DNA of 64,000 nt from RFSX01 sp964591455 (GCA_964591455.1 CAZQDZ010000016.1:18149-82148), one strand, 5' to 3'; positions 33,663 to 44,159 are shown, counted from the stretch's first letter. Notes: generated by a model not told the origin, from the letters alone. Program-made: numbers and translations.

Positions 33663-36600
33663 CTATTGATTCTTGATCAATCTTCTGATTTCATTGACAG
33701 TTTCTCCTTTCAGAACTAACTGATATACGCCTGGAGGTAAAGTATTGGCCTTGAAAGTAAGGCTATGCTTTCCTGGATGGAATGTACGAGACATGCCATC
33801 TATTCTAGAACCTACAGCATCGTATATATTCATTTCTAAGACTTCTGTCTTAGAAATATCTAACTCGATATTGAAATCTGAGTTACTCGGGTTAGGATAT
33901 ATATTCAATTCGAACTCATACGTGTCTTCTACTTCTTCCACATCTACAACGGGGAACGTAAAGACAAATGGTGTCATCGCATCTCCTATAATCTCATCAG
34001 GTTTGAAGAACATCGTCTCAGCCAATGCAATCTCTATACTGTCTCTCTCAGAGAATAGTGTGAATTCTAGAAGCTCATTAGGTATGTTGCCACTTACAGT
34101 GACAAACAATACAAACTGCTCTAAAGGCTCCACATAGACCGCCTGGCCATAGCCTCGTATCTCGCCATCCACAAAGACACCTACCTGATCCTTATCTCTA
34201 AGATCATAAGTCAGTGGATCTATAACCGCAGTGATATTCATATTGTGCTGGAACTGACTCGTATTCACTGTCCAGTATGGATCATCCAATACCTTGCTGC
34301 TGACTACAGGCTTAGGGCCTCGCTTACCGATTAGAGTTTCTCCCTTAAATGGTGTTGTGATCGTATAATCCAAAACACCAGGATTAGATATATTGAGTAA
34401 GTAGCCATGAGGAGGCTCCATCACATTAAGATTTCCTATCCATCCATATGTCGGAATATATTGTGCAAAGGCCGTCTGGCTCTTGACTATATCTCCTTCT
34501 AGTGGTGTCAGACTTGCAAGTGCTTCGTCTATCAGTAATCCTTGCTGTGGTACAAAACCTATCCAGTTCCAACCCGTCTCTATATCTATCGTAGAGCTGG
34601 CCACATCATATGGCACACCAGTCAGACAGATTGTATCCTCTTCCTCAGAGAAGAATAGGTAACGCTTGTCATAAGATATATCTGATAAGCTTCCTATCCA
34701 GCTTCCTGCAGTATAGTCAGCAAATGAGTTATCATCTTTGATCAGATCACCATCTTTGTATTTCAGTGATTCTAATACATTATCTGCACTATTATCCATC
34801 AAGTCAAGATTAACAGATATCCACGTCCATCCATCAGCGATTGGAATTTTTCTATCGACTACATTGAGCACATGTAGTACTGTAGGATCTACTGGAATAC
34901 CTTCTTGTGCTGTAGGGATATAATCTATCTCTTCTAGTACATCAGAATAGACAATACATTCTGAGCCATCAAAAACATTGAAATCTATAGGAGGGAAATC
35001 TGTCTCATCTCCATAGACTGTCAAGAATGCCATCCATGCACCTGATATATCTGCCTCATCGATAATGCCATCACCATTGTTATCTCTACCTTCGAATGCT
35101 GGCACAAATTCTACATTGGCAGCACCTCTCAGCTCTCCATTAATGAAAGCTGCGACTCTGTCAGAATTATCTATAGATACATCACCGAAGATATCTAGCT
35201 GTACTGTAAAGGTCATCGTATTCTCGAATTCCTCTACTCTATCAAAATCCCATTCTGGACCAGCACATCTGACCTTTAGGTCAGTATTAATTGCGTTACC
35301 TGCATTATCATCTCCGACTACGTTCATTTCCGCTAAGTAATCATCTACAAGTAGATCCTGAGGGAATAAGAAAGTGACAGGTAGAATCTCTCCCGGCTCT
35401 AGTGTTCCAGAACGCGGCTCTACTTGCATCCAAGACGGAATATCTTCGTAGTCTATAGAACCATCAAGATTCGAGATCTGGTCTCCTGTGATTCTAAAGT
35501 TTCTTGCAGTACCACTATTGTTGACAATATTACGTGATAGTGCTAGGGGCTCGTCGACTTGCTTCACTTCTCTTATGTTAGAGCCCGCTTCCCATCTGAG
35601 TGGATTCAGGTCTACTAAGAATTCCCATTCTACAAAGTTGACTGTCGCACTTCCTGGGCCACCTATTGGCTCAGCTAGCTCATTTCCTGCCAAATCTTCT
35701 ATGCCAGTTACAACAGCCTTGAGGACTTTGCCATCTATAAACCTTGGTTCAGTTTCTATTGTAATAATGATCTTATCATCGACACACTGGTGACTGAATG
35801 GAACTAGAGCTCCTGTCTCAGTATTAATGAGTGCGACATTGTTAAGATTGATATTAGAGAACACAGTTTCTCCATCAAAGATTCTATCACAATTAATCAT
35901 TTCATTAAAGGTGATAGATATTTCATCTCCTACAGCAAGTAAACCATCAGCTGGTTCTGGTGCGCCAAACAGTTCCGGACTCTCTGTCTCTTTTGTTACA
36001 AGTACAAACTCAGACATACCAGGCGCCAAGGTCACATCAAAGCATTGAGTGATTGCACGAATTTCATAGTCTCCATCACTTAGCTCTGCCATATCCCAAT
36101 TGACTATCTGTGTGATTGTTCCTTGAAGATCAGCAACAGGAATCTCCTCTATATTAATCCATGCGCCATCACCAGGAATAGGACGATACTGCACTCTTAT
36201 CAATTCGAGATCAGGGTCAGCAGGATCATACTCTAGAACAGTTATAGGTAGTGAATTTGTAACATCCGTAATTACATCTAACTGATTCGGCGAACTGATG
36301 TCTACTGTAGAACATGGCTCTATAAAGAACACATCTAACTCTATGGCCTGGTAAAATCTATTATAAAAATTATCTCCAGTTCCACCCCCAAGAGCTTCGT
36401 CACCTAATTGGCCATTAACAGGATCAATATTAAATTGCGAAGCGTCTCCAAACTGAGAAAAGTCATCATATATTAAAAAACCACCATCTCCTGCATCGTA
36501 ACCTACAGATTTTGAATGTTCAATCTGACAAACTGAGGCAAAATAAAGTCCTAAATCTTCAAAGTCAAAGGTGCCAGTATTAGGCCACTCTACTGTTATA

Positions 36601-39600
36601 GTTTTTTCAAAAGACACGTTTCCAACAAACTGGAATTCAATCGGCGTTATCAAAGGTTGACCATCCACCTTTATTAAAGCACCATCTGGATTACCACCTT
36701 CATCTACTCCTAGCTCATATACTAATCCATCTACACCATTTGGACCAATGTTTCCAAGAGTAATTCTAAAAACTGCAGGTACATTAGTTGGTACATTTAT
36801 AGCAACATTCTTATCCACTTGTGCAAAAACTTCTTCTCTATTCCTTGTGCCAGGTATCCAAGGACACATAGATTCTCCTCCCCTAAGTCTAAACATTGGG
36901 GCATCTGAAAATGGCACACTAAATATACTATAGTTATTAGTTGTTATTGTTGGAATTTCACCTCCAAATAATACTTGATCAACTGAGTCTCTTATTTCAT
37001 TGGTAATTTGCATATCAAAAGAATCCTGGATCATGCCATCTTCTATAACATCCTCTAAATTATCAATTTCATTCTGTAGTGAGCTAAGTTCACTAAATCC
37101 TAATACAGGTGGTGTTTGAGCTGAAACATCAAATGAATAAAAATCATTCAAATCATCATCAGCAAGGGTAAATGATGTTTCAACTGAATTACTTACGGTT
37201 ACACCTTCTGTTGTAACATCCTGATGATTATACCCAACTGATATTTCTAAACCGAATCCTGAACCTCCAATTTCAACGCCTGTTTCCATTGAAAAATCTG
37301 CTCCTACTTGAAGAGTGGTTGTAAATGTATTTGTTCCAGACAATTCACGAGAAGCCGTTTCAGTAAATCCGGCCGCCGCATCATAAGTGATATTTCTAGG
37401 GTCTTCACTTCCTACCGCATATGAGGCATCTAAACCTTGTCTATACCTTTTAGCTGCAATTGTAGTTAACCATTTATTAATTGAATTTTGAGCAACTATT
37501 TTCTCAGGATCAGGAACATTATCAGATAAAACAATTTCCTCTAGTTGTGGTAATATTTCTGTTAGAACTTGCCACTCAGATAATATAAATTCTGTTTCGA
37601 ATCCTCCTGGCTCAACAGATATAACTGATGAGGAGTCGAATGAACATTCCTCAAAATTATAATTAAGACTTATCCTCTGGCCTATTAACCAATTAATTGC
37701 AGCGCCATAATAAACATCTGCATATGTACCCCATATATCATCTCCATCCGACGTACTTATCTCTCTAGTCGTTTCAAAACAAAACTCTGCAGAATTTGAA
37801 TTGCTTGTTTCTATTTCAAAAGATCCTTCAAGACTTCTAGTTTTATCAAATTCTACATCAATGCTTGTACCTAATCCAATCGTCTTTTTAGACCCAAGTT
37901 TGAATTCAGCCTTTACACCTAGTGTTTCAGTGTTAACATTTACATCTTCCCAATTTGTACAGGTCTTAGTACCCTCCGAAAGAGTTGCGAATGATCCATC
38001 TCCAGGAGGATCATAAACTATTCCAAATACTTCTGTAGGACCTGAGACAGATATTGTTCCTGGCAACTGCTTATCTCCCAGTACAACAACCTGATAAGAA
38101 GCAGATGCTAACGATCCGTTCACTTCAGCAGTTACTTGCATATTTTTTTGAAAAGGTGGTAATAAGTTAGGATTATTAGCAAACCAATTATAAACATAGG
38201 TTGTAGAATCACTTACAAACTCATTTTGCGCTGATTCTTCTATTTGGTTATTAATGATTAAATTAAAGCTATCCAAATAACAAACTCCATCATCTAAACC
38301 AAATGATTCATATTGTTCAAATACTCTAATATGATTTTCATATGACACAGCTTCATTAAATGAATCGTGTTGAGAATCATATATCATGTGAATTCCGCAC
38401 TCATTATCTAGCACTCCTGAAGAAATTGTATCAATGAGCACATTTGGGAATGAGATATATTGGAAATCTACAGTATCTTTTTGAATCAGCCTTAAATCCA
38501 CAACTGATCCACCTTGTGTTTGGAAGAATCCGAGTGCTACAGGATTACTTGTATGTTCTATAACAGAAACCGTTACTGGAATTGGCGGAACATTTTCGAA
38601 AACAAAATCACCATCTCGATTATCTATGACGATAGTTTCTTCATAACAGCCATTTTGCGCAGCTAATTTAACTTCGACCGTTGCATTAAGATTCCCAGCT
38701 GCATCCACTGGAATAATAGAATTCCGGCATTCAAGATTGCTTCCTCCGAACACTTGTCCCTCAACTTCTCTCTTAGTTGTATTCTGGAAAAGCACATTAG
38801 CTACTGGCACATTTAGTTGCCTTATCTGAAGAGTACGGGGAAAAAATTCATGAGAAGTAGAATCCCTATCTTCTCCAAATTTAGGTTGAAGTATAGGGTT
38901 AGAACCTGGTTCGAAATCAGCAATCCATCTTCCTTCGCTATTAGTAAAAATAGCTGGAAAATGTGATTCTCCATCAACTAATATTTCTACACTATCCTGA
39001 AAGCAAAAAGTATCTTCGAATCTGACAACCCCTGATACGCCAACCGTAGAGATGTCTACAAAATTAATCTGATCAGCACTTGAGCTTGTAAAATTCAAAT
39101 TTACTCTTCTACTATTAGGATCAAATACATGCGGAGACTCATCTTGTCGTCTTGCGACTATTGAGTACAGTGCTCTATTTATCTCCCCATCGGCCATCAT
39201 ACTAGGACCGAAATCATAAGCCTCTTCACCTGAGCTCTCATTGAAATTATAGTAGGCAATTATCGCAGGATCTGAAGAATCTACACCTCCACTCTCTCCT
39301 AAGCCACCATGCGTCTGTATAGTCGCCTGTGTAAGAATAGAATTATAAATGGCAATCTCATCAACCAAACCTGTAAAATGATTAGTTGTATTCAAAGTAT
39401 CCTCAGCACCTACGACCCATTTCTCTCCAGTCCAAGCACCATCTACTGATCCATAGCTATAAGTTCCGGTGGATGCACCATTAAGAAAAACTTCTACATC
39501 ATCGGTCGCTCCATCCAAAGTAATCGCAAGATGGTCAAACTGTCCTGATATAGGTGCAATCTGCTGTGACTCACCATTCAGTGTCAAGAAATAATTGTCA

Positions 39601-41150
39601 TTCATGACATATAGATCAAACTCTGCACTGCTGCCTGTCCCATAACTCAAAATGGATTGCTCAGAGAACCTATCGAAAGGCAATGTCACAACTTGTATCG
39701 TCGCCGTATCTGGCAAATCGAAGTCAGGCAGTTTCACAAATGTCTCATCCGATGCATTAAACTCTAATGAATAATTATCATAGAAGATCTTACTTGGTGA
39801 AACCACAAATCGATTTTCCTGACTGTAATCTATGCCTTCTATAATGTAATTACCTTCTCCATCAGTCGTACCCGCATTCAATAGTGCAGGAGAATCCGTA
39901 GTGAATTCAGGACCAAATAGGAATCCATCTAACTGTGTATCACTTAGGTCAAAGGCTTTATTACCTTGACCTTCATCAAACTTCCAATATGACACTAGGC
40001 CTTCTGTACGGCTGCTTACTGTAATATCCTTGTTTAGTAATAATTCTGTCTGAGACAAGGCACGATTGTATATTCTCACATCATCCAGTCCACCTTCGAA
40101 ATAGTCTGACCCGCCATTTCTGATGCGACCGAAAGAGAATCGCGTTTTTGCAGTATCTAAAGTAGCTGCTTGAGAACCCATGAATTCACCATCTAGGTAT
40201 AGCGTCACGGCTATCCCATTGTAGACTGCTGCTACGTGATGCCACTCATCAGGATCTGTGTCAAATGACAATGCACTTTCTGATACAGATGATGCACTTC
40301 CACCTCCGATACCAAAAATGACTCCCTTCGGGTTACCTGATTCTGAGGCTCTTAACCACCAGTTCTGATCTATATCAGATCCTAAGTCTACTATAGACTC
40401 TCCATCTGGATCACCACCAATCTTAACCCAAGAGCTAAATGTAAATTGCTCCGATGGCAAGGCACTGTCATAGCTAACACATACATGATCATCTACCCCA
40501 TCAAAATAGAGGGCTTGATTAAATGTAGGTTCTGCGATAACAGTTACATCAGGAACTGGATTCCCATTCCTTGTCGTAATCTGTCCAGATATCACCCCAT
40601 TAGGGTTAACGAAACCGATCTCATGGCCTAACTGGCTTTCTAGACTAGAACCACTAACTGCCATAATAGAATAGTTATAGACTTCTCCTGCCTGAACATT
40701 AAAATCTATAAACTCTCTAACATCACTATCTAATTTACCAAGAAATGCGTCATCTCGGAAGATGCGGAATTCTGCAGGACTGGGGCTAAAGGCATCTACT
40801 TGCCATTCTATCTGCACCCTATCCGGAAAATCTCCTTGGCTTGCAATCAGAAAAGGGGCCTTGGGCGCCAAATCTAATTCTGCAAAAAGACCAAATTTTG
40901 CTGTCGTCTCTAAGCCTACAGGTACTACATCTATCACCGGCTGACCGACGATAACATCCATTGCATTAAATGTAGATCGGAGTGCAGAACCTGTGCCGTA
41001 GCCTAGAGCTATCGTTGTTTGGTATTCTACATCACCAAACTGTGTACATAATGTATCATGCTGCTGAGCATGTAAGCTGGGACTGGTAAGGATGAAAATT
41101 AACATCACCCCGATCAAGCCCAGCAATTTTTTGAGCTTTATTTTTTTCAT
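33663..41150 (-). CDS. Giant (2495-residue) multidomain LamG protein with T9SS type A sorting domain
   Basis: Signal peptide (LLGLIGVMLIFILTSPSLHA). Order: an FN3-like domain (~85-180), a carboxypeptidase-regulatory-like segment, LamG 1 (~212-370; ALYFDGVDDHVCVSY, RIYNRALSQTELL), a second carboxypeptidase-regulatory-like stretch, LamG 2 (~460-610; YSLEFNASDETFVKLPDF, IAIYNSILTQATI), further beta-domains, an alternating-residue beta region (~1090-1350), Big/Ig-like domains including a SbsA-type one (SPELFGAPEPADGL...ITFNEMINCDRIF), an EF-hand-like DNNGDGIIDEAD, two related GW.WI modules, and a T9SS sorting tail (~2415-2495, IYPNPSNSDFNIELDI). LamG domains bind sugars or proteins, so adhesion is likely. 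The collar-like gene lies 25 bases upstream, so both are probably in one transcript. Confidence 0.85.
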   Translation of the reverse strand: MKKIKLKKLLGLIGVMLIFILTSPSLHAQQHDTLCTQFGDVEYQTTIALGYGTGSALRSTFNAMDVIVGQPVIDVVPVGLETTAKFGLFAELDLAPKAPFLIASQGDFPDRVQIEWQVDAFSPSPAEFRIFRDDAFLGKLDSDVREFIDFNVQAGEVYNYSIMAVSGSSLESQLGHEIGFVNPNGVISGQITTRNGNPVPDVTVIAEPTFNQALYFDGVDDHVCVSYDSALPSEQFTFSSWVKIGGDPDGESIVDLGSDIDQNWWLRASESGNPKGVIFGIGGGSASSVSESALSFDTDPDEWHHVAAVYNGIAVTLYLDGEFMGSQAATLDTAKTRFSFGRIRNGGSDYFEGGLDDVRIYNRALSQTELLLNKDITVSSRTEGLVSYWKFDEGQGNKAFDLSDTQLDGFLFGPEFTTDSPALLNAGTTDGEGNYIIEGIDYSQENRFVVSPSKIFYDNYSLEFNASDETFVKLPDFDLPDTATIQVVTLPFDRFSEQSILSYGTGSSAEFDLYVMNDNYFLTLNGESQQIAPISGQFDHLAITLDGATDDVEVFLNGASTGTYSYGSVDGAWTGEKWVVGAEDTLNTTNHFTGLVDEIAIYNSILTQATIQTHGGLGESGGVDSSDPAIIAYYNFNESSGEEAYDFGPSMMADGEINRALYSIVARRQDESPHVFDPNSRRVNLNFTSSSADQINFVDISTVGVSGVVRFEDTFCFQDSVEILVDGESHFPAIFTNSEGRWIADFEPGSNPILQPKFGEDRDSTSHEFFPRTLQIRQLNVPVANVLFQNTTKREVEGQVFGGSNLECRNSIIPVDAAGNLNATVEVKLAAQNGCYEETIVIDNRDGDFVFENVPPIPVTVSVIEHTSNPVALGFFQTQGGSVVDLRLIQKDTVDFQYISFPNVLIDTISSGVLDNECGIHMIYDSQHDSFNEAVSYENHIRVFEQYESFGLDDGVCYLDSFNLIINNQIEESAQNEFVSDSTTYVYNWFANNPNLLPPFQKNMQVTAEVNGSLASASYQVVVLGDKQLPGTISVSGPTEVFGIVYDPPGDGSFATLSEGTKTCTNWEDVNVNTETLGVKAEFKLGSKKTIGLGTSIDVEFDKTRSLEGSFEIETSNSNSAEFCFETTREISTSDGDDIWGTYADVYYGAAINWLIGQRISLNYNFEECSFDSSSVISVEPGGFETEFILSEWQVLTEILPQLEEIVLSDNVPDPEKIVAQNSINKWLTTIAAKRYRQGLDASYAVGSEDPRNITYDAAAGFTETASRELSGTNTFTTTLQVGADFSMETGVEIGGSGFGLEISVGYNHQDVTTEGVTVSNSVETSFTLADDDLNDFYSFDVSAQTPPVLGFSELSSLQNEIDNLEDVIEDGMIQDSFDMQITNEIRDSVDQVLFGGEIPTITTNNYSIFSVPFSDAPMFRLRGGESMCPWIPGTRNREEVFAQVDKNVAINVPTNVPAVFRITLGNIGPNGVDGLVYELGVDEGGNPDGALIKVDGQPLITPIEFQFVGNVSFEKTITVEWPNTGTFDFEDLGLYFASVCQIEHSKSVGYDAGDGGFLIYDDFSQFGDASQFNIDPVNGQLGDEALGGGTGDNFYNRFYQAIELDVFFIEPCSTVDISSPNQLDVITDVTNSLPITVLEYDPADPDLELIRVQYRPIPGDGAWINIEEIPVADLQGTITQIVNWDMAELSDGDYEIRAITQCFDVTLAPGMSEFVLVTKETESPELFGAPEPADGLLAVGDEISITFNEMINCDRIFDGETVFSNINLNNVALINTETGALVPFSHQCVDDKIIITIETEPRFIDGKVLKAVVTGIEDLAGNELAEPIGGPGSATVNFVEWEFLVDLNPLRWEAGSNIREVKQVDEPLALSRNIVNNSGTARNFRITGDQISNLDGSIDYEDIPSWMQVEPRSGTLEPGEILPVTFLFPQDLLVDDYLAEMNVVGDDNAGNAINTDLKVRCAGPEWDFDRVEEFENTMTFTVQLDIFGDVSIDNSDRVAAFINGELRGAANVEFVPAFEGRDNNGDGIIDEADISGAWMAFLTVYGDETDFPPIDFNVFDGSECIVYSDVLEEIDYIPTAQEGIPVDPTVLHVLNVVDRKIPIADGWTWISVNLDLMDNSADNVLESLKYKDGDLIKDDNSFADYTAGSWIGSLSDISYDKRYLFFSEEEDTICLTGVPYDVASSTIDIETGWNWIGFVPQQGLLIDEALASLTPLEGDIVKSQTAFAQYIPTYGWIGNLNVMEPPHGYLLNISNPGVLDYTITTPFKGETLIGKRGPKPVVSSKVLDDPYWTVNTSQFQHNMNITAVIDPLTYDLRDKDQVGVFVDGEIRGYGQAVYVEPLEQFVLFVTVSGNIPNELLEFTLFSERDSIEIALAETMFFKPDEIIGDAMTPFVFTFPVVDVEEVEDTYEFELNIYPNPSNSDFNIELDISKTEVLEMNIYDAVGSRIDGMSRTFHPGKHSLTFKANTLPPGVYQLVLKGETVNEIRRLIKNQ

Positions 41151-41175
41151 TTTCTTATGATTATATGGGGTGATC

Positions 41176-42102
41176 TTAATTGACTCTGATGTATATATAG
41201 AAGTTCATATTTGTCGGACGTGTTTCTTCGCCTCCTGTGTCTAGCATAGTATGTGAGTGAGCCCCATCATTATCAGTTAAGACACCAACTCTTACATTTC
41301 TAGATCCTGTCTGTCCATCTCCATCTTCTTCTTCATCATCATCGTTTCCTCTATCTTCTGTTGTCCATACTGGATCTGTGTAGACCTCATCAGAATCTTG
41401 AGAATACCAATCAGAATAGACATGCTGATGCTCACCACCCTCTTCTATGACATGATTATGAGCTTGAATTGTATCTTCTTGCATCTGAGCGATTGCACTA
41501 TTTGGCGTTCTGTCAGGATCATAACCTTCATTCCATTCCTGAGCTCTAAGGAACATTCCTGATCCATCTGGCACATTTGTCCAGCCAAACATTTGCTCTA
41601 TGGCAGTACCGGTTACACTTCTTCCATCCATAGGCACCCAGCAGTCACCGTTTGCTTGTTGGAATTGTGACTCATCTAGGATAGAATATTTGACATCTCC
41701 CACAGCACCAGAGCACGATACAGAAAGCGCAGCCATAGAGTATGGCGAATGCGTCAGCTCTATTCTAGGCAATAGTTCGGTAGCCCCTACTTGAACACCT
41801 ACGTAATATATCTTGTCAAATGGCAATGCGCTCATGGATACATATGTCCCTAACTGAACCGAATAGACACCATTAGACACTTGCACCCCTTCATGATCTT
41901 CTTCATAGATATCAGCACTTAGAGCATCATTGATCCCTTCGTACAATCTGAAAGTTATGTCATACTCCCCATCTTCTACAGCGACGCCACTAGCTTCTCT
42001 GAGAATACCTTGCAGGCTAATTTTAGGGTTGGTTATTTGAGCTGATGTAGTATCTATTATTGCAATCAGTGCGATAATAAAAGTGAAGAATAAATTTTTC
42101 AT
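41176..42102 (-). CDS. Secreted protein with phage tail-collar-like C-terminal domain
   Basis: 308 residues. Signal peptide (MKNLFFTFIIALIAIIDTTSAQ). Residues ~23-125 form a beta domain seen in Bacteroidota exported proteins (PKISLQGILREASGVAVEDG, VQVSNGVYSVQLG). After a bridging stretch, residues ~140-308 have the tail-collar layout: NGDCWVPMDGRSV, GMFLRAQEW, HNHVI, a His-rich patch (GGEHQHVY), an acidic loop (GNDDDEEEDGDG), HSHTML and the ending RPTNMNFYIYIRV. In phages this C-terminal domain forms trimeric fibre tips. No phage genes surround it, so it is a domesticated or convergently used host domain. First gene of the cluster that includes the giant LamG protein. Confidence 0.75.
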   Translation of the reverse strand: MKNLFFTFIIALIAIIDTTSAQITNPKISLQGILREASGVAVEDGEYDITFRLYEGINDALSADIYEEDHEGVQVSNGVYSVQLGTYVSMSALPFDKIYYVGVQVGATELLPRIELTHSPYSMAALSVSCSGAVGDVKYSILDESQFQQANGDCWVPMDGRSVTGTAIEQMFGWTNVPDGSGMFLRAQEWNEGYDPDRTPNSAIAQMQEDTIQAHNHVIEEGGEHQHVYSDWYSQDSDEVYTDPVWTTEDRGNDDDEEEDGDGQTGSRNVRVGVLTDNDGAHSHTMLDTGGEETRPTNMNFYIYIRVN

Positions 42103-42470
42103 CTTAATGTTTTTAAATGTTTTTCAGAATTAATTATTTGGATTACAATATTTGTGGTCATTTGGGCAATCTAGTTTTCAAAAAAAATATTAACCTAAAT
42201 ATCAGTCTGAAACCCTGCTTTTACTGGGATTTGTTCTATTTGGTAGAAGGAATGTTATGAATGGGAGTATTGTGCTAGGTTATATGGGGGATATGTTAAT
42301 AAACCTGATGTTCTGACTCTCAGGATGGCACTAATGCCTAAGGAGGGTTTAGGGGAGATCGTTATACTAACAACACTATTTGAACTAACTTTATACGAAT
42401 AATGGATATACCAATTATCACCCAAATCACTTTCATAATGTTATTTTAATAGATACTTTTGCGCTTCTAA
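42103..42470 (+). other. Intergenic region with tRNA promoter
   Basis: 368 bases between the secreted-protein cluster (minus) and tRNA-Leu (plus). An exact -7 element, TACTTTTG at 42454-42461, sits 9 bases before the tRNA. I saw no consensus element on the minus strand for the secreted-protein cluster, and no ORF or repeat in the rest. Confidence 0.55.
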
Positions 42471-42554
42471 GCCGGTGTGGTGGAATTGGTAGACACGTTG
42501 GATTCAAAATCCAATGCAAGCAATTGCGTGGGGGTTCGAGTCCCCCCACCGGTA
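42471..42554 (+). tRNA. tRNA-Leu (anticodon CAA)
   Basis: 84 nt. Acceptor GCCGGTG pairs with CACCGGT (one G-T pair), discriminator A. The anticodon arm TTGGA-TTCAAAA-TCCAA gives anticodon CAA (codon UUG). A class II long variable arm folds GCAA-GCAA-TTGC, and the T arm is GGGGG-TTCGAGT-CCCCC. CCA is not encoded. Confidence 0.97.
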
Positions 42555-42556
42555 CT

Positions 42557-42591
42557 AAAGCTTGGCATTTATTAAGTGCTGAGCTTTTTTT
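42557..42591 (+). terminator. Intrinsic terminator of tRNA-Leu
   Basis: 11-bp stem with two G-T pairs (42557-42567 with 42577-42587), 9-base loop, T-run directly after. It lies 2 bases past the tRNA. Confidence 0.9.
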
Positions 42592-42725
42592 GTAACCAGA
42601 ATACTCCTTTCTACCTTTTCTGCTGAGCTATACTTTCTGATTTATCTGAATATCTCATTGCTTTATAGAAATTATGCACGCTTTTAGGGAATCTTACTAG
42701 ATATTAGTGCTACAATCGAGATTCT

Positions 42726-44153
42726 ATGAGGTACTATAGTCTAATAGTCAGTTTTCTAGCTCTAACCTTGTGTGGTAGCTCAAGTCTAAATGCACAGGAA
42801 GTATGGACATTGGAACGGAGCATAAGACACGCCTTGACAGAGAGTATTTCTATGCAGCAGTCACAATTGGCTACCCGCAACGCAGAGATAGATCTAGAGC
42901 AGGCCAAGCAAGCGAAATATCCTAACCTGAGTGGAAACTTAAATTTAAATCTGAACTTTGGCCGTACAATCGACCCTACTTCTAATAGCTTCATCACTGA
43001 GACTTTCTTCGCCAACAATTATGGCATAGGCTCAGGCGTCATCCTTTACAATGGATCTAGAATTAAGAACACGGTCAAACGTCGTGCTATAGATCTAAAT
43101 GCCGTCCAAAATGATGCAAAGCAAGCTTCGATAGACTTGAGTTTGTCAGTAGCTCTGACTTATTTAAATATTCTCTTTGCTGTAGAAAATATCGAAATAG
43201 CTAATAAGCAAGTTACCTTAAACCAACAGCAAGCAAACAGAACTCAGAAATCAATAGATGCCGGAATAATCCCCGCAGCCGAACTTCTCAATATACAAGC
43301 TCAGATAACCCAAAGTGAACAAGGCGTCATCGCGGCGCAGAATACTTATGAAATTGCGCTGTTACAACTCAAACAACTACTGAGGCTAGACCCAACTGAA
43401 GATATAAAAGTGGAGGTGCCCGCTGATGTGGAAATTACTACAGATCCTGACCTCATTACTTTTGATGACTTGCTGAATTATAATATCAGTACCCGACCAG
43501 ACATTAAAGCTGCAGAATTGCGTGCAACTGGTGGCGACTTAGATGTAGCGTTGGCCAGATCAGGATATCTACCATCTGTATCTTTGTTCGGAAACGTCGG
43601 TACCAATTATTCTAACCAAGCAAGAGAAGTCACTGGATTCGAAGACCAACTGGTCGAATCTGAGATTTTCATAAATAACATGCCAGTTACTATATCACAA
43701 GCTTTTCAAAATCCAATCTTTCAGAGAACGCCATATGGTGCTCAATTAGAAAATTTCCTTTCTTACGGATTTGGCGTAGGGGTCAATATTCCAATATACA
43801 GCAACGGGGTTAATAAGGCTAATGTACAGCGGGCGCAGCTCGGCATAGAAAATCAGGAACTGCAAAAGCAGTTGCTTATAGACAATATAAAGACAACACT
43901 TCAGCAATCTCTAGCAGATGCAAAGGCAGCTAAGAAGCAGTATGAAGCTTCAGAGAAAAGCTTGGCTGCACAAAAAGCGAGCTTAGATAATGTCACTAAA
44001 CGATTGGAGATAGGTGCCGCTAATTCTTTTGAATGGGAAGCGCAGCAAACACAACTAGAAAATCTTGAACTTCAAAGACTGATCAATAAATATGATTATC
44101 TGTTCAAAGTGAAAGTGCTTGAATTTTACTTAGGAAAACAACTTAAATTCTAA
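42726..44153 (+). CDS. TolC-family outer-membrane efflux protein
   Basis: 475 residues. Signal peptide (YSLIVSFLALTLCGSSSLNA) then two OEP repeats of long helices: SIRHALTESISMQQSQLATRNAEIDLEQA in the first and DIKAAELRATGGDLDVALARSGYLPSVSLFG in the second. Forms the trimeric outer-membrane channel of an efflux or type I secretion system. The MFP adaptor gene starts 6 bases downstream, giving a two-gene efflux operon. Confidence 0.93.
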   Translation: MRYYSLIVSFLALTLCGSSSLNAQEVWTLERSIRHALTESISMQQSQLATRNAEIDLEQAKQAKYPNLSGNLNLNLNFGRTIDPTSNSFITETFFANNYGIGSGVILYNGSRIKNTVKRRAIDLNAVQNDAKQASIDLSLSVALTYLNILFAVENIEIANKQVTLNQQQANRTQKSIDAGIIPAAELLNIQAQITQSEQGVIAAQNTYEIALLQLKQLLRLDPTEDIKVEVPADVEITTDPDLITFDDLLNYNISTRPDIKAAELRATGGDLDVALARSGYLPSVSLFGNVGTNYSNQAREVTGFEDQLVESEIFINNMPVTISQAFQNPIFQRTPYGAQLENFLSYGFGVGVNIPIYSNGVNKANVQRAQLGIENQELQKQLLIDNIKTTLQQSLADAKAAKKQYEASEKSLAAQKASLDNVTKRLEIGAANSFEWEAQQTQLENLELQRLINKYDYLFKVKVLEFYLGKQLKF

Positions 44154-44159
44154 TCAAGA

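Noticed and set aside
33745..40944. Many plus-strand frames of 60-130 codons inside the giant gene
   Set aside because: They are opposite-strand readings of a continuous 2495-codon gene with secretion signals and a sorting tail; none has a promoter or domain.
41176..42102. Prophage or tailocin
   Set aside because: Only one collar-like domain is present; no capsid, portal, sheath, integrase or lysis genes nearby, and the protein has a signal peptide.
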